DNA from: Haloarchaeobius amylolyticus
GTDB lineage: Archaea; Halobacteriota; Halobacteria; Halobacteriales; Natrialbaceae
Direction: 5' to 3'
DNA length: 64,000 nt
NCBI RefSeq assembly: GCF_026616195.1
Contig: NZ_JANHDH010000003.1
Span: 1-64,000 of the forward strand
Shown here: piece after piece, positions 8,354-17,400 of the stretch
Numbering within the stretch: the first letter of the stretch is position 1
Layout of the letters: the number at the start of each line of letters is the position of its first letter
Notes under the pieces: generated by a model
Told to the model about the DNA's origin: nothing
The model's database searches: none
What the model saw: only the letters and a program-made list of their open reading frames with translations
Made by a program: the position numbers and the translations under genes

Positions 8354-9616
8354 GTGACCGAGCACACGCCCGTAACCGGCGACACCGACGTCTCGTGGAC
8401 CAGCCTCGACCTCGACGGGCTCGTCGAGGCGTACTGGACGGTGGTCGCACCCGCCATGGAGGCCGACGGGCTCGACCCCGAGACGGAGAAACCGACCCAC
8501 GACTGGCTCCGAGAACACGGCTTCGATACGCTCCTCTACACGCTCAGGACCTACCACGACCGGACCTTCGGCGACTTCTGGAGCGACGACCTCGACTGCG
8601 AGCAGGCGGATGCCGGGTACGACTGGTCGACCGACGACGACCGGACCCTCGCCGCCCTGACCGACTTTCTGGACTCGCGCCGGACGCGCAAGGGTCTCGC
8701 CGAGTCCTCCCTCGACACCCTCAGATACCGCCTCGACCGCTACGTCCGGGCCTACCGCGACGCGAACGGGCACGCAGCCCTCCTCTCCCCGGTCGCGACT
8801 GAGGGCGATACCCCGGCACACGAGGCTGTCGACGAGTGCTGGGCCGCCTTCGACCGCCTGCACGCCGAGCTGGACTCCGGCCGGACGAAGCGGCGCATCC
8901 ACTCGGTCGTGGAGAACTGGTACGCCCACCTCGTGCGCCGGAAACTGGCCCGGACGAACCCCGCTTCGGGCCTCGACGAGGAGTACGACTGGCGCGAGGA
9001 GGACACGGACCCGCCGTATCTCGACGCCGGGCAGGTCCGGCGCCTCTACGAGACCGCAGGAAGCGAGCGCGAGGAACTGCTCGTGCTCGCGCTCTGTGCC
9101 TGGGGGCTTCGCTCGGGCGAGGTCGCCCGGTTGCACCGGTCCCAGTTCGTGCTGGACCCGGCCGACGGCGTGCCCCACATCCGGTTCGAGGAGCGGAAGA
9201 ACGGTCCCGGGCAGGTATCGCTGTTGTACGGCGTGGACCCGGTGAAACGCCGGTTCGCGGGGTTCGCCGACGAGACGGACTGGCAGGGATACCTCTTCCC
9301 GTCGCCGACGGCTGGCCGGGGCCACGTCGGTCGCTGGACCGTCTGGAACTGGTTCACCGACCTCGCGGAATCGGCCGGTATCGAGTCCGTCGACGGCCAG
9401 AACCCGGTTCCACAGATGGGGCGGCGGTTCTGGTACGACGCCTACTCGTCGTCGCACCGGGTCGTCGTCGAGGGACTGTCCGAGGTGGCGGCCGAGCAGG
9501 GGAGCGAGAGCCCCGAGGTCGTCCTCCAGAGCTATCTGTCCGAAGACCGCGCCCGGTCGCTCCGGCGAGAACACATGCGAGAACGGCTCTCCGACGCGTT
9601 CGAGGGTGTCGTCTGA
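8354..9616 (+). CDS. Tyrosine-recombinase/integrase-like protein
   Basis: A 420-residue protein with the outline of a phage-type integrase. An N-terminal SAM-like/core-binding half (about 60-195) is followed by a catalytic-type half. The visible catalytic candidates are Arg253 in 'GLRSGEVARLH', Lys282 in 'EERKNGPGQ', Arg357/358 in 'QMGRRFWYDAY' and Tyr394 in 'LQSYLSEDR'. The box II His that normally precedes the second Arg is Gln here, and the GH motif reads 'EQGSES', so the active site is only partly standard. It starts with GTG. No att repeats, tRNA target or phage genes flank it, so it looks like a resident chromosomal recombinase relative rather than part of a mobile element. Confidence 0.72.
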   Translation: MTEHTPVTGDTDVSWTSLDLDGLVEAYWTVVAPAMEADGLDPETEKPTHDWLREHGFDTLLYTLRTYHDRTFGDFWSDDLDCEQADAGYDWSTDDDRTLAALTDFLDSRRTRKGLAESSLDTLRYRLDRYVRAYRDANGHAALLSPVATEGDTPAHEAVDECWAAFDRLHAELDSGRTKRRIHSVVENWYAHLVRRKLARTNPASGLDEEYDWREEDTDPPYLDAGQVRRLYETAGSEREELLVLALCAWGLRSGEVARLHRSQFVLDPADGVPHIRFEERKNGPGQVSLLYGVDPVKRRFAGFADETDWQGYLFPSPTAGRGHVGRWTVWNWFTDLAESAGIESVDGQNPVPQMGRRFWYDAYSSSHRVVVEGLSEVAAEQGSESPEVVLQSYLSEDRARSLRREHMRERLSDAFEGVV

Positions 9617-10123
9617 CCTGCGAAGCGATTGCTCGGTCGGTGGAACCAGCCGGGAGGTAAACCACATGTCGCTATACCGAACACGGCTGCCACAGCGTTC
9701 GTTCTCGGGCTGGGGCCAGCTCCTGTCCGGCGTGCCGTGTGACACCGTCTCAGTGCACCACCAGACTTATTCTGGCTGCTCCTGAAACTTCGCCAGAACC
9801 GTCCTATGACTCACCGGCAGTCGTGTCGTCCGGTGTTCGACCCACTCTCGCCGCCGGCCGCCTGAGCGGCCCGGATAGCTGCAGCACTCGCATTCGCTTC
9901 GGTTCGCTACGCCCCGTAGTGCGGTCTTTCGCTACGCGTCGTAGCCGCAGTCTATCCGTCGAACACACGAGATGCCGACAACCGCTGGGTCTCCGGTACT
10001 CCGCCGGGGCTCGTCCGACCACGTATCGCGCACCGACCGACAGTCGCATCGCTCGCGGTCGCCACGACCGCCCGAACCGAACACGTCACCCGGGCGTCCG
10101 GGCCCGAACCGAGGTGGTCCGCG
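9617..10123. other. 507-nt intergenic region without a credible gene
   Basis: A reading frame crosses it but is Arg/Ser/Pro-rich and runs on in the wrong frame through the MFS gene, so it was rejected. The region holds a direct repeat of small palindromes (9903-9944, listed separately). No tRNA or mobile-element end seen. Confidence 0.5.
9903..9944. repeat. Two phased CTACG-N3-CGTAG palindromes in direct repeat
   Basis: TTCGCTACGCCCCGTAG (9903-9919) and TTCGCTACGCGTCGTAG (9928-9944) match at 15 of 17 bases and start 25 bp apart. Each contains a CTACG-N3-CGTAG inverted repeat. They lie about 180 bp upstream of the MFS gene at 10124 and could be a paired operator. Short tandem hairpins without function are the alternative. 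Confidence 0.45.
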
Positions 10124-11506
10124 GTGACGGACCCGGGGGCCACCAGTGGGTCGTCGCTGTGGCGCAACCGCGACTTCCGGCGGTTCTTCGCCGGGCAGTT
10201 CGTCACGAACGCCGGGGACAGCCTCTACACCGTCGCGGTCCTGTGGCTGGTCTTCGAGTTGAGCCAGTCGACCGTGCTCACGGGTCTCGCGAACTCGATA
10301 CTGCTGCTCCCGTGGCTCCTGCAGATTCTGGCGGGCCCAATCGTCGACCGGTTGCCGGTGAAGCCGGTCCTCGTGGGGTCGCAGGTGTTGCAGGGCGTGG
10401 TGGTGCTCGCGCTCCCGCTGGCCGCCGCGATGGGGCACCTGACCGTCGGTGTCCTGCTCGCTGTCGTGCCGATCCTGACGCTCGCGACGCTGCTGATGTC
10501 GCCGATGCAGACCACGATCCTCCCACGGATCGTCGAGGAGGGTCAGCTCTCGCGGGCGAACTCCGCCCTCGCGACCGTGACGCTCGGGCTGGACATGGTG
10601 TTCGACGCGCTGGGCGGGGCGTTCATCGCCGTCTTCGGCGTGACGACGCTGTTCCTGTTCGACTCGGTCACGTTCGCCGTGGCGAGCCTGCTGTTCGCGG
10701 GTATCGCCATCCCGGCGGCCGAGTACGATAGCTCGGCCGACGAGGTCGGGACCGTTGGTTGCACCGAAGAGCCTGCGGAGGGCCGGGCCGAAGCAACCGA
10801 CGGGGGGTCCGAGCTTCCGGACGACGACGAGGAGTCGCTCCGGGCCGTGTTCGACTCCTACGTCGACGACCTCCGGGAGGGTATCGAGGTGCTCCGGGGG
10901 ACCGTCTTCGTCGAACTGGTGCTGACGACGGCGGTCGCCAACTTCGCCGTCGGCGTGACGCTCGCCATCCTCCCGGCCTTCGGCGGGTCGCTGGGCGGCC
11001 CAGCGCTCTACGGCCTGCTGCTCGGCGCGCTGGGCATCGGCCGGCTCGTCGGCTCGCTCGTCGCGCCCTACGTCGAATCCGTCCCCTACGGCTACCTGCT
11101 GCTCGTCGGACACGGGTTCGGCGCGTGTAGCTGGCTCGCCGCGGTGTACGCGCCGTCGCCGGCACTCACCGTCCTGCTGTTCGGCCTGGCGTGGGTGCCC
11201 GCCGGGATGAGCGGTGTGCTCACCGCGACGCTGAACCAGACCGTCTTCCCCGCCGATATGCTCGCCCGCGTGTCCTCCACCAAGGGGACCGCGTCGGGTG
11301 CGACGCTGCCGCTGGGGTCGCTCCTCGGCGGGGTCGTCGGCGAGGTCCTGGGTACGACGACGACAATGGGCCTGACCGCCTTCGGGTTCGGCTTCACGGC
11401 CCTCTACGTTCTCGTGCGTCCCAGATTACGCGGCCTGCCCTCGGTCGCCGAGGCCGAGCCCGAGGACTTCGCTGTGACCGTGGATTCGAGCCAGACCGGC
11501 GACTGA
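10124..11506 (+). CDS. MFS efflux-type transporter (EntS/MFS_3-like)
   Basis: A 460-residue 12-helix MFS protein. The N-terminus 'SLWRNRDFRRFFAGQFVTNAGDSLYTVA' is the typical opening of the EntS/MFS_3 branch of exporters, with 'GPIVDRLPVKPVLVG' as the loop 2-3 motif. A long acidic cytoplasmic insert (about residues 205-250, rich in Glu and Asp) joins the two halves. The second half begins 'LREGIEVLRGTVFVELVL'. Members export siderophores, drugs or metabolites, but the substrate here is unknown. The start codon is GTG. The zinc-ribbon regulator follows on the same strand 85 nt downstream and could control it, although an operator of its own separates them. Confidence 0.8.
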   Translation: MTDPGATSGSSLWRNRDFRRFFAGQFVTNAGDSLYTVAVLWLVFELSQSTVLTGLANSILLLPWLLQILAGPIVDRLPVKPVLVGSQVLQGVVVLALPLAAAMGHLTVGVLLAVVPILTLATLLMSPMQTTILPRIVEEGQLSRANSALATVTLGLDMVFDALGGAFIAVFGVTTLFLFDSVTFAVASLLFAGIAIPAAEYDSSADEVGTVGCTEEPAEGRAEATDGGSELPDDDEESLRAVFDSYVDDLREGIEVLRGTVFVELVLTTAVANFAVGVTLAILPAFGGSLGGPALYGLLLGALGIGRLVGSLVAPYVESVPYGYLLLVGHGFGACSWLAAVYAPSPALTVLLFGLAWVPAGMSGVLTATLNQTVFPADMLARVSSTKGTASGATLPLGSLLGGVVGEVLGTTTTMGLTAFGFGFTALYVLVRPRLRGLPSVAEAEPEDFAVTVDSSQTGD

Positions 11507-11564
11507 GCCGGTTCAGCAGGACCCTCTTCCCTGCCTTCGAGATGCTCCCGGGCAGAACCAGTTT

Positions 11565-11579
11565 ACGTGATGCTCACGT
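11565..11579. promoter_or_regulatory. Palindromic operator candidate before the zinc-ribbon regulator
   Basis: ACGTGA-TGC-TCACGT is a perfect 6+3+6 inverted repeat ending 12 nt before the ATG at 11591, in the position where a bound protein would block transcription start. Autoregulation by the downstream winged-helix protein is a reasonable reading but is inferred. Confidence 0.5.
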
Positions 11580-11590
11580 GAGTTCGGACC

Positions 11591-12562
11591 ATGGGGGGCG
11601 ATGCGAACGACGCGGCCGATGCCCAGGACACCGTCACGCCCGACGAGGCGTTCGCGATGATCGGCCACGAGACCCGCGTACAGATCCTCGAGGTACTCGC
11701 GACGACCCACCGGGCCGACCGGCCGGTCCAGTTCTCGGAGATCCGCCGACAGCTCGGCGACATCGACTCGGCGCACTTCAACTACCACCTCGACAAACTG
11801 GTCGGCCACTTCCTCGAACAGACCGAGGCTGGCTACGACTTCCGGCGCCCGGGCCGACGCGTCGCCCAGGCCATCCTCTCCGGGTCGGTCCTCGGGAACC
11901 CCATCTCCGAGCTGACGCCGGTGGACCAGGAGTGCCACCACTGCGGGGGCCAACTCGAGGTGATGTACCATCGCGGGCGGATCGCTGTCTACTGTACCGA
12001 GTGCCCCGGCATCTACGAGCGTAGCAACTACCAGGCCGAGCACGACGACGTGCCCGACGAGTACGGCTTCCTCGGCCTGCACGACCTGCCGCCGGCCGGG
12101 ATGGGCGACCGGACGCCGACCGAGGCGCTCGAGGCCGCCCACCGGTTCACCCTCGCCGATACCCTCTCCGTGGCGAGCGACTGCTGTCCGCGCTGTGGCG
12201 GGACGTTCGACGACCGGGTCGACGTCTGCGAGGACCACGACGCCGCCGACGGCTGCTGCGACAGCTGCGGCTACCGCCATCAGGTCGTCTACACCGCACA
12301 CTGCCGGAACTGTACCTTCGACACGCGCCGGCCCTTCGGGACGATGCTGGTCGGGGCGACGCCCCTCCAGTCCTTCGTGACGGACCACGGCGTCAACCTC
12401 TCCGGGGCCGACTACGAGACCTCCTCTGGCGTGTTCATGACCTTCGACGAGGCGGTTGAGGAGACCGACCCGTTCGAGGCGGTGTTCACCTTCGCCATCG
12501 ACGGGGACGAGATCGACCTGACCGTCGGCGAGGACCTGACGGTCACGTCGGTCTCGCGGTGA
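11591..12562 (+). CDS. Winged-helix regulator with two Cys-rich zinc-ribbon-like regions
   Basis: A 323-residue protein. Residues about 18-95 form an ArsR-like winged helix ('AFAMIGHETRVQILEVLA', 'VQFSEIRRQLGDIDSAHFNYHLDKL', wing near 'AGYDFRRPGRRVAQAI'). A first zinc-ribbon candidate uses Cys115/118 and Cys135/138. A second Cys-dense block has Cys198, 199, 202, 213, 222, 223, 226, 238 and 241, enough ligands for one or two more metals. The rest is a C-terminal mixed domain of unknown fold. Proteins of this pattern are widespread in haloarchaea and are presumed transcription factors. Whether the Cys sites are structural zinc or a redox/metal sensor cannot be told. A palindrome lies directly upstream. 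It is convergent with the next MFS gene. Confidence 0.78.
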   Translation: MGGDANDAADAQDTVTPDEAFAMIGHETRVQILEVLATTHRADRPVQFSEIRRQLGDIDSAHFNYHLDKLVGHFLEQTEAGYDFRRPGRRVAQAILSGSVLGNPISELTPVDQECHHCGGQLEVMYHRGRIAVYCTECPGIYERSNYQAEHDDVPDEYGFLGLHDLPPAGMGDRTPTEALEAAHRFTLADTLSVASDCCPRCGGTFDDRVDVCEDHDAADGCCDSCGYRHQVVYTAHCRNCTFDTRRPFGTMLVGATPLQSFVTDHGVNLSGADYETSSGVFMTFDEAVEETDPFEAVFTFAIDGDEIDLTVGEDLTVTSVSR

Positions 12563-12591
12563 GTTATCAGGCGGGGGGTCGCGACGCGGTA

Positions 12592-13869
12592 TCAGTCGCC
12601 TGCTGAAAGGACGCCGGCGCGGTCGCTCCTGGGCTCTGGCGCCGTCCGGACCGGCGACGTGAAGACCCACACTACTCCACCGAGCAGCGACAGGACGACC
12701 CCGGCCACCGGCAGGAAGCCGACCGGGCCGAGCAGTTCCGTCCCGACACCGGCGACCAGCCGCGCCGCGCTCCCGACCAGTGCGAAGAACATCGACGCGC
12801 CGGAGAGCACGGTCGCCCGCCCCACGTCCTCCAGTCGTTCGTTCAGGTACTGGTTCGTGACCGGCCGGGTCATCGTCCGGAGGCCGCGGTTCAGGAACAG
12901 CACCGGAACCACGAGGACCGGCGCGATGGCGATGCTCGCGTAGGCGACGGCGTATATCGGTATCATCGCGCCCAGCACGCCCCGGGTCCCGATAGCGTCG
13001 TGGACCCGCCCGACCGACGATGCGACGCCTGCCGAGACGAGCTTGAAGGCGGCGTAGAGCACGCCGAACCCTGCCACGGGAACCCCGACCGCGTCGAGTG
13101 CCGGCTGCTCGTAGATGCGGGTGACCACGAACAGCGAGGAGAACGTCGCGCCGTACACCATGAACCACCGGACGGCCGGGCTGGCGAGCTGGAGGCGGAG
13201 CAGCCGCAGCGCGAGGGACATCGTCAGGGGGCCTCTGTCCTCGTTATCTCCGGCAACCTCGCCAGCCCTGTCGTCGTCCGGGTCCACGGAGAGCTTCGCG
13301 ATGCTCGGGAACGAGAACAGGACGGGGATGCCCACCAGCGCGATGGCCGCCGTCGCGACGAACGGGATGGCCATCTCCATGCTGTAGAGGACGCCGCCGG
13401 CGACAGCCGTCACGGCGTCGGTCACGAGCTTCAGGGTGTTCCCCCGGCTCTCGATGCGGGCGAAGTCCGACTCGTCGAACCGGGCCTGCAGTATCTCGTA
13501 CAGCCAGGCGTCCTGGGTCCCGGACCGGAACGACCGCCCGACTGCCCAGAGCACGTGCAGCCCGAGGTAGAGCGCCTCGCTCCCGAGGAACGGGTACACC
13601 CCGATGACGACCGCCCGGACCGCGCTCCCGATGGCGAGGCTCCCCCGCCGCCCGAGCCAGTCGCCGACGTAGCCGGTCGGCACCTCGAGCAGGAGCTTCG
13701 CCACGGCGTAGACCGCGTACGCGACGCCGACGAACCCCATCCCGAACTCCTTGTCCTGCAGGATGATGATGGCGACGGGGAGGAAGAACCCGGACGTGTT
13801 CGTCACCCGGAAGAGGTAGTAGCGGTGGATGAGGCTCCGGTCCTGTCCAGTCCCACCGTCGTCCGACAT
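12592..13869 (-). CDS. MFS transporter
   Basis: A 425-residue membrane protein, 12-helix MFS type. The N-terminus 'HRYYLFRVTNTSGFFLPVAIIILQD' leads into helix 1. The loop 2-3 motif is 'GYVGDWLGRRGSLAIG', close to the classic G-x3-D-x2-G-R-R consensus. A charged loop near residue 200 ('DPDDDRAGEVAGDNEDRG') separates the halves. The frame is open 111 codons further upstream, but that part is low-complexity and the ATG at 13869 begins the family-like sequence. A palindrome sits between the likely TATA and this start. Substrate unknown. Convergent with the zinc-ribbon regulator. Confidence 0.8.
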   Translation of the reverse strand: MSDDGGTGQDRSLIHRYYLFRVTNTSGFFLPVAIIILQDKEFGMGFVGVAYAVYAVAKLLLEVPTGYVGDWLGRRGSLAIGSAVRAVVIGVYPFLGSEALYLGLHVLWAVGRSFRSGTQDAWLYEILQARFDESDFARIESRGNTLKLVTDAVTAVAGGVLYSMEMAIPFVATAAIALVGIPVLFSFPSIAKLSVDPDDDRAGEVAGDNEDRGPLTMSLALRLLRLQLASPAVRWFMVYGATFSSLFVVTRIYEQPALDAVGVPVAGFGVLYAAFKLVSAGVASSVGRVHDAIGTRGVLGAMIPIYAVAYASIAIAPVLVVPVLFLNRGLRTMTRPVTNQYLNERLEDVGRATVLSGASMFFALVGSAARLVAGVGTELLGPVGFLPVAGVVLSLLGGVVWVFTSPVRTAPEPRSDRAGVLSAGD

Positions 13870-13898
13870 GTTCCAGTCGTGCGGCGGGACGGTATTGA

Positions 13899-13912
13899 CC
13901 TTTCCCGAAAGG
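13899..13912. promoter_or_regulatory. Palindrome at the MFS promoter
   Basis: CCTTTC-CC-GAAAGG is a perfect inverted repeat 30-43 nt upstream of the MFS ATG on the minus strand, just downstream of an A/T-rich stretch (about 13914-13925) that could be its TATA element. The position suits a repressor operator. Confidence 0.45.
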
Positions 13913-14251
13913 GGATTTGTGTAAGAAATCCTATGTTGGTTCCGACCGACGGACACCCGTGTCAGAAGTGGAGGTTGGCAGGTCGGACGACGCACCGTCT
14001 TCCCCCCGGAGTCGGTGCGCCGACCGTCGACGCCAGTCGAGAACGCCCCCGGGACGATGCCTTTCCAATGCGCTCGTCCGCGGGCACGCTCGGAGAACAG
14101 AGGCCGACGTCGGTGGCCAGACGAGCTCGCCTGGCAGCGTGACCGGTGGTACTGCCGTGCACGACCTGACCTGCCCCCATTCCCCCCGGAAGGGCAGTCC
14201 ACCGCCGGCCTCTACGAAGAGTAACGATACCTCGACAGTTCAACTCACCGA

Positions 14252-14278
14252 GTGACACGCGGTGTCACCCCGTGACAC
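14252..14278. promoter_or_regulatory. Three alternating GTGACAC/GTGTCAC half-sites at 10-bp spacing
   Basis: GTGACAC (14252-14258), GTGTCAC (14262-14268) and GTGACAC (14272-14278) are separated by exactly three bases each, so adjacent half-sites form two overlapping perfect palindromes one helical turn apart. The cluster is about 160 nt upstream of the STAND-like gene start. This regularity is that of a cooperative protein-binding site. The protein that binds is unknown. Confidence 0.6.
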
Positions 14279-14439
14279 CGCCGGTGCTCGCCACCCGGAT
14301 GCGTTCGTCTCACTGGCAAAGTTCGACCAGCCTGTTCGTGTTCCCCGTCGTGTCCGGCAACTCTGTACATCCGTGTGCCCTATCGGGACCGGTTGTCTCT
14401 TGGTATACATATTTCACCGAGCAGGTTCATGGGAGAGAC

Positions 14440-17400
14440 ATGGATGGGGACGACGTCTCGGATGCGCTGGAACTCCTGGACCGTCGCTACCGGTTCCTGG
14501 AGTGCATCGAGTCGGGGCCAGCGCACGTCCGGGACCTCACGGCGGCACTCGGCGTCTCCCGGTCGACGGTGAACCGGGGGGTCCGTGAACTCACGGAGGC
14601 GGGCTGGATCGCGCGGACGGACGAGGGATACGTGCTCACGACGGCGGGGTCGCTGGTCCTCGACCACCACCGGGACCACCTCGCCGGCCTGCGGGCGGTG
14701 CAGTCGAACCACGACCTCTTCGACCCGATTCCACCTGCGACACCGCTCGAACCGGCGGTCCTCGCCGGGGCGGACATCACCCTCTCGTCCTCGAATCGCC
14801 AGTACGAACTCCTCGAACAGATTCACGCGATGCTCGACCGGGCGACCTCGCTCCGTGCGCTCTGGCCGGTCGCGGCCGACGACCGGTCGCTGTCCGAGGT
14901 CGTCGGTATCGCTGCCCGCGGTGGTTCGGTCACCGTCGCGGCCGACCCCGACATCGCCGAACGCTTGCAGGCGGAGGCCGAGACGAACGGGGGCGTCGCG
15001 CAGGGGAGCTGGCACGTCGAGTCCTGCGACGTGCTCCCGCGGCGACTCGGCGTGGTCGACCTCGTGACGGACGACGAGCGGTGCGTCCTGCTCGTCGTGT
15101 ACTCCCCGACCGGGGGCATCCACGCGGTGGTCGAGAACGGGTCAGTGGGCGCGCGCCGGTGGGCAGACGACCTCTTCAGGCAGTACCTCGGCGCGTCGCA
15201 GGACCACCGTCTCGTCGACGGCCCGGTCGGCGAGACCGGGCAGCAGCCGGTCGACGAGCTGCCCGAGTCGGCGGCAGCTCCCGATGTCGTCACCGAGAGC
15301 GGCTTCCGACCGCTGTCGAGCGAGTACTTCGAGGGAACCGAGGTGCTCGCACCCGCGACGATGCTCCGGGCCGGCCCGCGCCTCGCCGAGGTACGGGCCG
15401 ACATGACGCTCGCCCGCGAACACGTCGTCGACGGCGACCGACGCGACTTCGTCGCCGACGTGCTGGCCGACGTCGCCGACGGCCACGACTCGGTCATCAT
15501 CGGCCTCCCGGGCAGTGGCAAGAGCACGTGCCTGAAACAGGCCGCCTACCGGTGGTGGCACGACGGGACCGGGCCCGTGGTCTACCGCGAGGCCGGCCGC
15601 GACGCCCCCATCGAGGACCCGACCGACCTCGCGTCGGCCCTGCGGGCGATGGACGGGCACGTCCTCGTGGCCGTCGAGGACGCGACCCGCGGCGACGTCT
15701 CGAGGCTCTTCACGCTGATACAGGAACTATCCGGGGACGCCGACGTCTCGTTCCTGCTCGATTCGCGTCGCTCCGAGTGGGCCGACCCCGACGAGTTGCT
15801 CGACGCGCGCCTCGAGACGTTCAGACAGGACGAGATACGCCCCGTCTCGGTCCCGGCGCTGGACGACACCGAACGCGACCGGTTCCACGCCCACGTCGAC
15901 CGACTGCTCCCGGGGTCGTTGCCACCCCGCGAGGAGTTCACCATGCCGACGTGGGACGATAGCGACGCCGAGGCCGGCGAACTGCTCATCCTCTCACACC
16001 GGTACGGCCTGTTCGCGGACCCGCAGGACGACCGCGACGCAGTCACCTCCCTCTCGCAGGACGTCCGGAGCGCCTACGCGGCGGTCGCGGACGACCCGGA
16101 CGCGCTCGTGGTCGCGACGCTCGTCAACGCCTGCAACGCGGCCGGGCTACCCGTCACGCCCGACCTGGTGTACGCACTCGCGGTGGACCCGGACGGCCCC
16201 GACCTGGACGCGGTCGATGCGGCCCTCGACGACCTCGACGGCCACGTCCTGTTCGGCCGCGTGAACGGTGCCTACCGGACGGTCCACGACGCCTGGTCGA
16301 CCGCGTTCCTCGACGAGGTCGTCTCGACGCTGGACCACGCGGTGGCCCACCGGCGGTTCGCCGGGGCGGTCAACGCGCTGCTGGCGCTCGGAGGGGACCC
16401 GGACCGACGCGACCGCATCCGGTCCCTGCGGCAGGGTGACGCCCCGGTCCTCGAGCAGGTCGAGGCCGACCCGGTGGCGTGGCTGACCGCGACCGCCGAA
16501 CGGCTCTTCTCGCTCGGTCGGGAGACGCCGGGACTGGCTCCCCTCTACGGCCACGGCCCCCACGCGAACCTGTCGTTCCCGGACGCCTGCCCGACCAGCA
16601 CGGTCCATTCCTGTCTGGTCGCCAGGGCGCGGATGTACAGCGACGCCGGCGACTACGAGGTGGCCCTGGCCGAGTGCGACTACCTCGAGGAGGTGGCCGA
16701 CGCCACGGCGGACGAGAACGCGAAAGCGCTCCTGCGGGCACGCGCCGACAAGATACGGAGTTACGTCTGGGACCGGCGCGGCGAGTTCGACGACGCCTGG
16801 GAGTACGGCCTCTCGAGCCTGGAGGGCTTCCGGGCCGCCGGCGACCGGCAGGGCGAGGCCCGGGCGCTCAACGGGGTCGGCGTCGTCGCCTGGCTCCGTG
16901 GCGACGTGGACGAGGCGAAGGCTCGCTTCGAGGCCGCACTCGACATCTACGACGAGATCACCGACCTCCGCGGCGAGGCGGACGTGCTGAACAACCTCGG
17001 CATGATACAGCGCGAACGCGGCGACCTCGACGGGGCGGTCGAACGCTTCGAGCAGAGCCACGAGATCCGCCACACCATCGGCGCCCGCGTCCAGGCGCTG
17101 GACAGTCTCATCAACCTGGGGGTCACCGCCCGCGACGTGGGCGACCTCGATGCGGCCATCGCCCGCTTCCGGCAGGCGGTCCAGGAGAGCAAGACCGTCG
17201 GCGCCCGCGAGGTCGAAGCCCACGCCCGGCGGGCGCTCGGCAACACCTACCGGCGGGCCGGCGACCTCGGCCGGAGCCGCGAGTCCCTCGAACGCGCCCT
17301 CGAGATGACCAGTGCCCAGGAGAACCGACACTCCCAGATGCTCTGTCTCCGCGGCCTGGCCGCGACCGCGTGCGACGACGGGCGGCTCGACGAGGCGGCC

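Larger units (their letters stand above)
13870..14439. other. 570-nt divergent intergenic region
   Basis: It contains the MFS promoter side with a CCTTTC-CC-GAAAGG palindrome (13899-13912) and, near the other gene, the three-half-site cluster 14252-14278 and a TATA-like 'GGTATACATATTTC' at about 14402-14415. Open frames in between are G/C-strand shadows without domain character. No RNA gene recognised. Confidence 0.5.

Noticed and set aside
9739-10731. A 330-codon plus-strand open frame across the intergenic region and into the MFS gene
   Set aside because: Arg/Pro/Ser-rich with no domain, and it overlaps the clear MFS coding frame; a typical high-G+C shadow.
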